Source: Mucidula mucida
Taxonomy: Eukaryota > Basidiomycota > Agaricomycetes > Agaricales > Physalacriaceae
Assembly (NCBI GenBank): GCA_015501055.1
Contig: JADNYV010000286.1
Location: forward strand, 1-44,511
DNA length: 44,511 nt
Reading direction: 5' to 3'
Positions within the stretch are counted from its first letter, which is position 1. Each line of letters begins with the position of its first letter. Made by a program: the position numbers and the translations under genes. The notes beneath the pieces were generated by a model. That model saw nothing but the letters and a program-made list of their open reading frames with translations. It did no database searches and was not told the DNA's origin. Positions 1-9,964 of the stretch are shown piece by piece.

Positions 1-104
1 TTATAATAAGTACCCGCCACTGGGGGTGCTCTTAATTAGAGCCTGTATTGTAATACAATGCCCTCTTATTAGAGTGCTGTATTATATTATAGGTACAGCA
101 TAGG
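1..104. other. AT-rich segment foreign to the Ty3 element
   Basis: From about position 105 the sequence aligns with Ty3 copy B (about 41953 onward), but the first ~104 bases do not match the corresponding gag sequence of copy B. The stretch is AT-rich and holds short palindromes (GCTCTTAATTAGAGC near 27-41; TATTGTAATACAAT near 45-58) and begins and ends with TTATAATA / TATTATATTATA-like runs. This could be the right end of a small inverted-repeat element inserted into the retrotransposon, or a deletion junction. The left end lies outside the window, so the two cannot be told apart. Confidence 0.4.
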
Positions 105-155
105 GTGATGGACCGAAATGAATGACGAGGAGAAGAAGAAGCTCGCGGAAGAGTT

Positions 156-198
156 GGGTTTTGCAAAGCTCCCGCAGTAGACGCAGTCCTGCCAGAGC
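156..198 (+). promoter_or_regulatory. -1 ribosomal frameshift signal, gag/pol, copy A
   Basis: The heptamer GGGTTTT (156-162) sits in the gag frame as G GGT TTT, the canonical X XXY YYZ arrangement. A slip of one base back continues as TGC AAA GCT, which is exactly the pol frame. The gag stop TAG follows at 178-180. After a 5-nt spacer (163-167) a stem-loop can form: GCTC (168-171) with GAGC (195-198) and GCAG (174-177) with CTGC (189-192). The same layout is present in copy B at 42000-42042. Function is inferred; no pseudoknot partner was established. Confidence 0.7.
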
Positions 199-3100
199 AG
201 TTGCCAAGGGAAGAATCGTCAGATGCAGAATCTATTTATAGTACTGGTACTAAGGCATCTAAAATATCATCAACAATTTTACCACCAAAACCTGCGAAAG
301 AAAGATACGAACCAAACACGCCGGAGTGGGTAGCACAAAGGCTAAGAGAGGATGATGTGCCAAGAGCAGTGGAAATTTTGAGAGCATGGATGCCGGAGCG
401 GAGAGAAAGAGAAGCGATGGAAGAGAAGGTAATGGCAATCAGAGCGTTGACAAAGAAAGCTGCAGTGGAAGTTGTGACAGAGTTAAAAAAGTTGAGGAAG
501 TACATCCGGGGAACAAAGGAGCAGGACATGAAACTCCGAGTAACCATAGAGAGCATACACACAGGCTCTGAATGGGAAACAAGTGCCCTTCTTGACAGTG
601 GGGCAACGGGTTCTTGCGTCAATAAAGAATTCGTCGAGAAGAACGGACTCCCGATCAAGGAGTTACCAGTCAAGCTCCAGGCGGACTTTGACAAGCTACC
701 GGAGCAAAGACCCTGGGATCACGCGATAGAACTCACGCCTGGTTCCAAACCGGTTGACTGCAAGGTCTATCCCCTTAGTCCATCCGAGCAGAAGGCATTA
801 GACGAGTTCTTGGAGGAAAACATACGCACGGGACACATACGGCCATCAATCTCACCCATGCCGTCATCATTCTTCTTTGTCAAGAAGAAGGACGGAAGTC
901 TTCGGCCCGTGCAGGATTATCGGAAATTGAATGACATGACGATAAAAAACCGATATCCCTTGCCATTGATCCAAGAACTTATCGACAAGTTGAAGGGAGC
1001 AAAGGTTTTCACAAAGATGGATGTCCGATGGGGTTACAATAACATCCGGATCAAAGACGGTGATGAGTGGAAAGCGGCGTTTAGAACAAACCGAGGCCTG
1101 TTTGAGCCCTCAGTCATGTTCTTCGGACTTACAAACTCGCCGGCAACGTTCCAATCGTTCATGAATCACATTCTGAAGGAGTTGATTGATGACAGACATG
1201 TTATCGTTTACTTGGACGATATACTTATCTTTATGAACACTCTCAAGGAGCATAGACAGATTGTACGAAGGGTATTAGAAATATTACGAGTAAACAAGTT
1301 GTATTTAAAACCCGAGAAATGTAGTTTTGAGGCACATACTGTAGACTACTTAGGAGTTATTGTTGGAGGAGGAGAAGTGAAGATGGATCCGGCAAAAGTG
1401 GCCGTAGTAAAGGAATGGAAGGAGCCGACGAAGAAGAAGGAAGTACAGTCATTCCTGGGCTTCTGCAACTTCTACCGATGTTTCATCCGGGGATTTGCGG
1501 GAGTAGCAAAGCCATTGACATCACTGACTGGGAAGGGCAAGTGGGTTTGGGGCAGGGAGCAGCACAAGGCATTTGAGGAGTTGAAACGGAGGATGATGGA
1601 AGAACCCGTTCTGATCGTACCACGCAACGCTGGCAAGTTTCGAGTCGAGGCGGACTCCTCGAACTATGCGAACGGGGCGGTTCTCTCCCAGTTGGTTGAC
1701 GGAAAATGGAGACCAGTAGCCTTTCGGTCTTGCGCGCTGAACGAAGTGGAGCGCAATTATGAGATCTACGACAAAGAGATGATGGCAATTATGGACTCGA
1801 TTGACAACTGGAGACAATATCTCCTTGGAGCAAAGGAAACAGTGGAGGTGTTTACCGATCATCAAAACCTCCAGTACTTCCGGAAGCCACAGAAGTTGAA
1901 TCGGAGGCAGGCGAGATGGGTTACGGAGTTGGCGGAGTATGACATACAGATGATTCACAAGCCGGGCAAGACGATGAGGAAAGCTGATGCCTTGTCAAGG
2001 ATGACTGGCCTTGAGAAGGGGGAAAAAGATAACGAAAACATTGTTTTGCTCAAGCCGAAGTTTTTTATTTCACAAATTCAATTTTCTTTACATACAGTAG
2101 ATACACCGGAGGACGAATTACTTCACAAAATCAAACAAAGAAAAGGAAACAAAGACAGATACGTACAAAAAGCATTAGAAAACAAAGAAAAAGGATGGGA
2201 AGAGAAGGAAAATGGACTTATTATATGGAAAGATTGTATTTACATACCGAAGGACAAGGAATTGCGGGGAAAAGTTATCGGAATGCATCACGACGCACAG
2301 CTTGCAGGGCATCCGGACAATACAAGACCCTCAATTGATCACACATACCTATTGGTGGCCAGGAATCAGCCGAGACGTCCGAGAATACGTGGAAGGGTGT
2401 CAAAAATGCCAGGTCACAAAGTCACATCGCACGAAGCCGGCTGCACCTCTTCATCCTATTGATGTGCCAAGCGAGCCATGGGAGTAGTAGGGACGGACAT
2501 GATTGGAGAGCTGCCGGAATGGAGGATACAATGCAATCAGCACGTTTGTGGATCATTTCACAAAGCGACTATGCATCATACCGACACACACCACTCTGAC
2601 GTCAGAAGGCATGGCCACATCTATTGTGATTGCATTTTCCCCATACATGGGATGCCGCGACAGATGATACATGATTGAGGCTGCAATATCACTCGCGTTT
2701 CATGAAGGAGTTGTACCGGTTGTTGGGCATACAAGGAAACTTTACAACGGCATATCATCCACAGGCAAATGGGCAGACGGAACGGCTGAACCAAGAGATA
2801 GAACATTTCTTACGGTTATTTGTCAACTACCATCAGAACGACTGGCACAAATGGCTACCCTCTGCTGAATTCGTTTACAACGATCGAGTTCACTCAGCGA
2901 CCAAAGTCACTCCGTTCTTCGCAGATATGGGCAGACATCCCTACAAAGGCACCGCTCCGAAAACGGCATCGAGAAACGAGACTGCGCAGGAGTTTGCCGA
3001 CGGCATGAGAAAAACATGGGACAAAGTGGGGTCAGCATTGAAGATGGCAAAAGAGGACATGAAACGGTTTTATGACAGGAAGCGGACAGAGGCAGTGGAG

Positions 3101-3688
3101 TACAAGGAAGGCGACAAAGTATGGCTGGAAGGGACGAATCTCAGCACGGACCGACCAATGAAGAAGCTCAATGACAAACGATTCGGGCCGTTCAAAGTGA
3201 TCAAGAAAGTCGGGACGAGCTCTTACAAGTTACAGATTCCTCACACGTGGAAAAGCATTCATCTGTGTTAATGAGGCCCTGCTGACGCCTTACCACGAGC
3301 CGCAATTTCCGACGCAACCCCAAGACACGCGTCCACCACCTGTGTTGGAAGGAGCCGAACCAGAATGGGAGGTTGAGAAAGTGGTGAATTCCCAGAAATC
3401 CATGGGGGTTTTCAATACAAGATTCACTGGAAGGGTTATGGCACACACGAGCAGACATGGGAACCGGCATGCAATCTCAAAAATGCCGACGAAGCTATCA
3501 GCGATTTCCACCAACAATATCCGAACAAGCCGAAGCCACCCACGCTTGCTCACATTGAAGTCCCCATGTCGCAATTTCCATCACATCTATTCCGACCCAT
3601 GCCACCGCCTGATACCGAACCCCTTGATGTCATATTACCCTCTGCAGCCCTCATGGAGCGACTCTGGCGCAGAATGGAACTTGCGCCT
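162..3688 (+). pseudogene. Ty3 pol polyprotein, copy A (disrupted)
   Basis: Pol enters the -1 frame at 162 and reads without a stop to 2462. The protease motif DSGAT is at about 594-608, but the rest of the protease is lost: sequence jumps after 679 straight to the pre-RT region (ADFDKLP), a 407-nt deletion relative to copy B. Reverse transcriptase follows with its YLDD catalytic box near 1210 and RNase H with ADSS and FTDHQNL near 1645 and 1850. Integrase starts with the HH..CC zinc module (HHDAQ near 2287, CQKCQ near 2401) but the frame breaks near 2330. The core and catalytic Glu segment (NGQTERLNQEIEHF, near 2770) and the GPFKVIKKVG module (3187) are in further frames. A chromodomain (HWKGYG, TWEPA near 3424-3470) is split by a frame change near 3405. 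The protein ends at TAA 3686-3688. Confidence 0.9.
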
Positions 3689-3702
3689 TAAGGAGGGGGT
3701 GA
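3689..3702 (+). other. polypurine tract (plus-strand primer)
   Basis: The purine-rich run AGGAGGGGGTGA ends exactly where the LTR begins (TGTTATGA at 3703). A polypurine tract abutting the 3' LTR is the standard plus-strand priming site of LTR retrotransposons. Confidence 0.85.
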
Positions 3703-4230
3703 TGTTATGAATCGCCATATTTTCACATTTTCACATGTTCATCATATCTTATTGGGGCTTGTCTTATCAACCAACGGACTGTTTCATCATCTGTTTTGTC
3801 ACCAATCATACTCCCTTTCATTACCGAAGCCGTACTCATGTCGGACGCACGCCAAACACATGGATGACATCATACATGCTGACACCTCATGGACTTCCTA
3901 TTGTATACACACCACCGACACTTGTAGCACACATGGTTGTTTCAGTATTATTACTTACATGCAGTTACCACTTGTATTTAATGGTTTCACGGACTAGTAG
4001 CATACAACACTGGGTCAAGGGTGTGGAGCATCACTAGTGGAAACGCGTATGGGCAAGGAGTCCCAAACACAGACTTACTAGTATATAAGCAGTAGCGTAG
4101 CATCATTGTACTTTAGTTCCGATCTCGTTTATACACCTGGCCTAGCCTAGTCTTACGAACACAAACACTTTCTTCCTTAGTTCTTGCTGTGGTACCTGGT
4201 TGAGTCTCGTAGCTTAGTCAGTCGCTAACA
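3703..4230 (+). repeat. 3' LTR of Ty3 copy A (528 bp)
   Basis: Starts TGTTATGAAT and ends GTCGCTAACA, with the usual TG...CA ends. Two further copies lie at 8119-8648 and 39987-40515. TATATAAG at 4082-4089 and the inferred transcript start TAGTTCCGATCT at 4114-4125 mark the U3/R boundary. No primer-binding site follows at 4231, in keeping with a 3' LTR. Confidence 0.95.
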
Positions 4231-5084
4231 ACAGATGAGCGTGTGTGGAAGATCAGGGACATAATGGAGTAGTTCTACTAAGATGCAAGCAGAGTCAGTA
4301 AACGGGACAAATGTTTTGACAATTTTTGCTTCAACGCATTTGTTTCTTGGTAGCGAAATGTGAAGTACCCGATTGGGTTCATAGAACACTTCAGGAGATC
4401 TTGGGGCGCAGAGTTAGCTCAATTTCATGCTTTCTTAGACACGTACTAAAACCAGCTATGCGCGAAAACTTGCGAGAAATGGCGAATGCCAAGTGACATC
4501 TGCTTCCGGCACTAAAAGCAACTCAAAATCAATGCACTTACAAAGTTTGTATGCATGCATACCTCAACAAACATGTTCTTCTTCGCTTGTAACTTCTTCG
4601 AACGTCGCGAGGTTACGACAAGGACAAGATGCTCCGGAAAGTTCCGGGAGTAGATTTGTAACTCCGACTTGTCAACTTCCATCCTTCAGCCACTCCGACT
4701 CGAACACTGAGCAGGTGATATAAAGACAAAAAAGGAGCATTGAACACTCTGATTGTTCCTCAACTGCTGCAAAGACGCCTACCAAGTATCCGCGCTCTGA
4801 AATAGAAGGATCCAAAACAGTTTTTCCCAAGTCCTCTACTGAACAGTGAAGCGAAGCACCATCTCAAGTCCAGATGATTGAAATGGTAGATGATTGAAGT
4901 GGTTGCTGGGCCGTCTTATCAGAAGTCCTGAAGAAAACTTCATGGATTATGGAGTTATTTGTCATGGGTATTGACTTCATCAACAAAATGGTGGCTGGTC
5001 TTTGACTTACATCAGATTCGAGATTCATATCTGGTTTGTGGTTAGATGAAAACAGAAGACAAAGACCTTTCTGCTCAAAACATT
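4231..5084 (-). other. no intact gene; decayed kinase 5' region
   Basis: About 4264-4360 resembles 15788-15870 (the 5' part of the kinase gene at 14890-15890, same orientation) at roughly 70 per cent by eye, including GCAAGCAGAGT and TTGCTTC blocks. Nothing else in the stretch could be identified. With the tRNA relic at 5085 this is probably a third, badly eroded copy of the kinase/tRNA duplication. Confidence 0.4.
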
Positions 5085-5155
5085 GCTTTGACGGGGACTC
5101 GAACGTATGCCAAACACAATGGGCAGACTCCATGTTGACCTTACAGCACCAAAGC
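5085..5155 (-). pseudogene. tRNA-Gly(CCC) relic
   Basis: The + strand runs from GCTTTGACGGGGACTCGAAC to CAGCACCAAAGC and matches the two ends of the intact tRNA gene at 16311-16388. The acceptor ends and the T loop can still be recognised, but the middle has changed and about 7 nt are missing, so it should not fold as a tRNA. Confidence 0.75.
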
Positions 5156-5292
5156 TTACAAAGTTGGTACCAGCAAGTATGATTATTAAATTGTTTAGCC
5201 AGCATTGTCTTGCGTTTCAGGTACCTCTGTGCTTCTGAGTTTGGATTTGAACATAGATTGATATCTCTGTATTAACTCAAAGAAAGCTATAC

Positions 5293-6770
5293 ATCAAAAC
5301 AACTACATAGATCATTGAAAGAAGAAATGATCTATGACTCCTCAAAACACCGCCGTTCCTGTATTCGCTTGATACTTGTCATGAACTTTAACGGCCGACT
5401 GTAATCCTTCATCGGCACAAGAATCAATATGGGAAACTCGCCCACTCTAACCACCTCCTCCACGCGGCCGCAAAACACCGCCCACGGCTCCTCCTTGTCT
5501 GATTGATCCCAGTAATCAGCACATATCGGCAGGGGATGCCAGTGAATGGTGCTCTCCGAGATGTTAATGAGAAGGACGACGTTCCCGTCTGGATTAGACG
5601 ACAGCTTGCGTAATTTCACCCGCATTATCCTGTGAGTGCGGGAGAGCCAAAACTCTTTGTCTACAGGAGATATATTTGTGGTGTACAGTCTCCCAAAATC
5701 TGTGGCATAAAGTGAGTGAGTAGGCAGGATTTCCAGAGACGACGGAGCACGACTGACTTCGATCGCGGACTCTGTCCGTGCAGTAGCGCCAATGTCCAGA
5801 TTTCCAGTCCTTCTTCTGGCATAACCGCAAGCAGTAGGCAACATGCAGACACCCCCACAGCACCACAAAATAGGCAGTTCGCCCTCCACAGAACACTTTC
5901 CCGAACAGTCAGCGATTTAGTTCACCAAAAGCGTAAAAAAACTCACTTTACCTCAGGATTACCACAGTGCCCATTCGTCACCACGCCCGCTGTTGAGATA
6001 AAATCACATTCCATTGCCCAAACATCATTGAAACCGCGCTCAAATGTGTTCCACACCGCTTCCAGCGCGCCCCCGGGTCTACCCTCGATTTTGTTGAAAT
6101 CAAGAGTCACTTGCTTTACCACACTGTAAGAAAGCAAGTAATCCAAAACAAACTTGAAGAGGAGCTTTGACGGCTCAATGGACAGCGCCAGATCGATCGG
6201 CGACGTCTCTTCAAGACGATGATGCGCCCTCACCACCGCCACCAGCAGCAGTCGACGGATGGCGATACGCACAGCGGGATACCCATGATGCAGCAGCAAT
6301 GTTATACCAATCAACACCGGGGGTATGATAGTCGCTTTCTGCACATCAGGCGTAGCCGGACTAGGCCCGTATTGTGGTTCCGCCATCTTTGAGTGGGGGG
6401 AAACTAAGCGGAACAGCAACTTGATCAAGGACGCGAGCGCTGACCAAAAAAATTGTCCATGGCGCGCTGGGATAGCTGCAAGACAGCGCGCCCGAGATCT
6501 CAGCGTTTGAATGCATATTGAGTGCAGAGATCACAGCTTTGCTATCAAGCTTGCTGCCGCGAGAAAGTGAGATGGCATGGATGAGTGCGGTCACATTCAT
6601 TGCGGGACGGTGTAATACATGATGTATCCAGAGGCGCATGAGGCTTTGATTGAAGGTGACATCTTCCCGTGTATGAACGGCGAAGGGATCCGATGAGAGT
6701 AGTTGATTGAGAACAAGTCCTCATCACCCGCTAACGTGGATTGAAAACCAGGAACCCACCCCTGAAAGCA
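5293..6770 (-). pseudogene. MYND-type zinc-finger protein gene, copy 1 (frameshifted)
   Basis: The minus strand encodes pieces of one protein in shifting frames. From the N-terminal side: a helical segment with SALNMHSNAEISGALS (near 6500), then PVLIGITLLLHHGYP and HHRLEETSPIDLAL (6180-6330), VVTNGHCGNPEV (near 5960), an apparent intron, and a MYND-like core YCLRLCQKKDWKSGHWRYC (about 5780-5836). The C-terminal part reads from about 5740 to the stop at 5332. MYND fingers bind two zinc ions and mediate protein contacts; the class is common in basidiomycetes. The first Cys pair (CLFC) lies in another frame from the rest of the finger, and the upstream and downstream parts are in different frames, so I call it broken. 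A diverged copy is at 26186-27690. Ligands and role are unknown. Confidence 0.6.
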
Positions 6771-6780
6771 CAACGTCCAT

Positions 6781-7024
6781 AGGAGGAATCTGCCAGTCAG
6801 TAAGTGACGTTAAGGTCATAAAAAGTGCACTTACCCTCTCAGCTCCAAGAAGCGCCAGATTGCATTAGCAACAATCTTGTTCTTGCTCCAGCATCACCAT
6901 TTTTGGTGCGTCTACTACTACCAGTCAATGATGTACTCCAGAGTAGTACAGGACAACAACATACCTTTATGCTTTGTCCGCGCGGCCAAGAAACTTATGG
7001 CAGTCGACAAATCCATGGTAGTCT
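6781..7024 (-). pseudogene. MKT1 gene fragment (duplicated exons with introns)
   Basis: This segment matches 29140-29396 inside the MKT1 homologue, covering parts of three exons and the two introns between them. For example the ..LAARTKHKG exon end and the IANAIWRFLELR-type exon are recognisable. Introns are retained, so this is a genomic duplication and not a processed copy. It directly adjoins MYND copy 1, just as MYND copy 2 lies near full-length MKT1, which suggests that one block was copied and then lost its middle. Confidence 0.75.
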
Positions 7025-8080
7025 CGTTACCGACAGCACAGAAGTGACGAGTCGACAATCTTAAATCCACGGGAGGGCCTATGATAGCCATTTGAGCACC
7101 CTCGCCGGGCGCTAATCGAAACCAAGACTCATCTCGCGCGGATTGATTATCCTTAGAGTGCACATTCATGACAGTACGGTGGATGCGCGCCTGCCCCCGT
7201 CGCGCTAACACCAATGGTGGACCGTGGTCGATGATAGCAAGAAGGAGGTTAGATTACGTTATCGGATCCGCCATGATCCCATCTAGACTACTGTAGGAAC
7301 ACTTGTCTCACTACCACCACCATCATCAAAATCGCAAAACTCCTCCCGCCTGCGCCGCAACGCCTCCAGTTCACCAAAATCACCGGCCATTAAGCCTTGA
7401 GAGGGTTGCCGTCAGACCCGCCGTTGCCTGCGCCTCTGCGCCGCGTAGCCCGTCGTCGTCTTTTTTCACCCACTTCGCCTCTGCAAGTGCGGACTGGCCT
7501 GCGCCTTTGCGCCACCGGAGCTTCCCCTGTTCACCTCTGCGACCTCCCACGCGCCTCTGCGCTGAACGCACTAGCGCTCACTGCATAGCCGAGCCCGCCG
7601 TTGCCATCGTACATCACACAAAGGCAACTGCGACTCATTCTCACACCCTTGAGATTTGTCCATAACTCGCTCTTGTTCCATACATTATTCTGTAATACAC
7701 ATCCTATATTGAATCCACACTGCTGCAACTGCCTGCTGGCCCGCCCACTGTTCCCCCCGTGAAAATTCTTTTGGCTCTGCTATCCCCGGCCCGCACTGCC
7801 GGCTGCTTGGATCTAAACCTGGGGCTACGGGAGCAGCCGTTAGCTATACAGTCGTCAGCCACCACTGAGCCCATTATTTCTGGACAAGTCCTGTTTTTTG
7901 TTGTGCTGTCCGGGTCCACTGCCATCCTCTCACCCGTGTAACGCGTACCTCCCGCTCGCGACGCCAGCCTCACGCTCCTCGGACCAGCCTGCAAGGAACA
8001 CACACAAAGATCATTACCACCGAGTACGTATAGGAGAATTAGTGAACTCAATGTGTCTGATAAGCTCCTCTCCATCAGAA
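7025..8080. other. no recognised gene; possible LINE 5' leader
   Basis: I see no convincing protein. Around 7420-7575 the motif (T)GCGCCTCTGCG recurs imperfectly about five to six times (near 7428, 7475, 7498, 7530, 7552). Since LINE ORF1 appears to start at 8081 or 8090, part of this stretch may be the LINE 5' untranslated region carrying short tandem units. The exact LINE 5' end could not be found. Confidence 0.3.
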
Positions 8081-8089
8081 ATGTACATA

Positions 8090-9946
8090 ATGGCAACACT
8101 TCCCACGTCAAACACTGGTGTTATGAATTGCCATATTTTCACACTTTCACATCTTATCATATCTGATTGGGGGCCTTGTCTTATCAACCAACGGACTGTT
8201 TCATCATCTGTTTCGTCACCGATCATACTCCTGTTCATTACCAAAGCCGTACTCATGTCGGACACACACCTAACACATGGATGACATCATACATGCCGAT
8301 ACCTCATGGATTCCCCATTGTATACACACCACCGACACTTGTAGCACACATGGTCGTTTCAGTATTATTACTTACATGCAGTTACCACTCGTATTTAATG
8401 GTTTCACGGACTAGTAGCATACAACACTGGGTCAAGGGCGTGGAGTTATCCCTAGCGGAAACACGTATGGACAAGGAGTCCCAAACACAGGCTTACTAGT
8501 ATATAAGCAGTAGTATAGTATCATTGTACTTGAGTTCCAATCTCGTTTATACACCTGGCCTAGCCTAGTCTTACGAACACGAAAACTTTCTCTTTTAGTT
8601 CTTGCTGTGGTACCTGGTTGAGTCTCATGGCTTAGTCAGTCGCTAACAGCTGGTCCGCGGGATGATTCGCCTCCTCCCCCTCCACCACCACCAGCACGCT
8701 CACCGTCTCTCTCCCCGCCACCTGAGGAGGAGACCCAGAGCCCCGTGGCCAAGGATGCCGCCCCAGCAAAGCCGTCTCCTCGCAAGAGGACTCCCAAAAA
8801 GCCCGCTGTGCCGCGTCGCGGCGTTCCTCTGCGACTCTAGCAGCCCAGGTTGCCGCTGTTAACAAAGGAATTGCTGCAGCTCCGGCGTCTGTCCCAGCCT
8901 CCACCGCAGATGCGGTAGCTCAGGCTCTTCGTGTCGACAGGCTGGAATCCGCTGTGCTCGGCCAGGACGCTGCCTCTCACGCGTCCCTGCTCGCGGGCAT
9001 CCGCACAGAGCTTGCTCGCCTCGCCACTTGTGTTCCTGCTACCTCCCCCGCCAACGCCTTGGCCGACCTCGAGGCTCGTATGGACGTCCGCATCAACAAT
9101 GCCACATCTGCCGCTGACGTGTCCCTCCAGGAGGAAATGTCTGTGTTCGCCGCACAGATTGCAACCATCAAGGCTGACTCAGTTCGCACAATGGAGCTCC
9201 TCCAAGGTACCTCCAGCGCGGTAGAGCACGCACAGCTTGCCGCCTCCGTTGATGAGGTTTGTGCCCTCACGCTCGGCAACATCGACGCCGTCAATAGGCT
9301 CGGTGACTGTGTCTCCGAGGCAATGAGTATGCTGCTCCGCCTCTCTCACCCCAATGGTGAGCGCAACGGAGAGGACCGCGGACGCAAGCGCCGTTGCAAC
9401 GAGTCACGCTCGCCTTCCCCTCGGCCTCCTCCTTGCGGACACTCCTCGCACCCTGCACCTTGCGGGCGCTCCCCTGCCCCAGCTGCGCGTGCGCGCTCCG
9501 TGTTGCCTCCGCCCCCACCCTAGGACGACGAGGGCCACCGCAACTTCGGGCCTTCCGTCATTCACAGCCGCGCCCGCCACAACAACAACTACGGAGTCAA
9601 GCCGGGGCCATCGACACATTGTCCTCCCCCACAGAGGCGCTCTTCTTCACCTGCGCCGCCCCTACCACCCGCGCAAAAGGGTCAATACTGCGCCCTGTTC
9701 GGGAAAGTCCGCTTCATGTCGCGCTCTCGCGCGAACCCGGCGACAATCTTCACCCAGGTGCAGCATGTCATTGAGATGCACCCGCGGAAGGTGGAGCTGC
9801 GAGGCCTCCCCATGGAGTGTGCCTGGGTCAAGGACTCCTCCTTTGTCACCATTCACTTCGCAACTGAGAGGGCCCGCGATGACTTTATTAGCGGGTGGGG
9901 GTCCGGCTGCGTCGGCTTTGAGCGCATTCGTGCCTCGCGTGCCTAG
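8090..9946 (+). pseudogene. LINE ORF1 (nucleic-acid-binding protein), split by LTR
   Basis: The reading frame begins ATG GCA ACA (8090; another ATG in frame at 8081), runs nine codons, and is cut by the LTR at 8119. When the LTR and one target-site copy are left out, the frame resumes in phase at 8654 with a proline-rich, then basic segment. A frame shift near 8790 follows. An alanine-rich helical region (about 8850-9340; probable coiled coil) is followed by Arg/Ser/Pro-rich sequence, a TAG at 9521-9523, and a C-terminal part (9690-9946) with KVRFMSRSRANPATI that may be an RNA-binding fold. ORF1 proteins of LINEs coat the element RNA. No CCHC knuckle is visible here. Confidence 0.7.
8119..8648 (+). 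repeat. solo LTR of the Ty3 family (530 bp)
   Basis: Full-length LTR (TGTTATGAAT ... CGCTAACA) flanked by ACTGG (8114-8118) and GCTGG (8649-8653), a 5-bp target duplication with one mismatch. No primer-binding site or polypurine tract adjoins it, so it is a solo LTR left by LTR-LTR recombination. It lies inside codon 10 of LINE ORF1, so the LINE arrived first. Its R-region sequence (near 8530) has diverged from copies A and B, which suggests an older insertion. Confidence 0.92.
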
Positions 9947-9964
9947 GATTTTGGGGCAAGCAAT

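Larger units (their letters stand above)
1..4230 (+). mobile_element. Ty3/gypsy chromovirus copy A, 3' part
   Basis: LTR retrotransposon of the Ty3 group, Tf1/sushi-like, truncated on the left by the window edge. Order seen: end of gag, protease, reverse transcriptase, RNase H, integrase with GPY/F module, chromodomain, polypurine tract, 3' LTR. The pol order with RNase H before integrase, together with the C-terminal chromodomain, places it among chromoviruses. Compared with copy B it lacks 407 nt between protease and reverse transcriptase and has frame breaks in integrase and chromodomain, so it cannot move on its own. Confidence 0.95.

Noticed and set aside
3703..8648. LTRs at 3703 and 8119 as the two ends of one element
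   Set aside because: Nothing between them is retroviral, no primer site follows 4230, and 8119-8648 has its own flanking 5-bp duplication.
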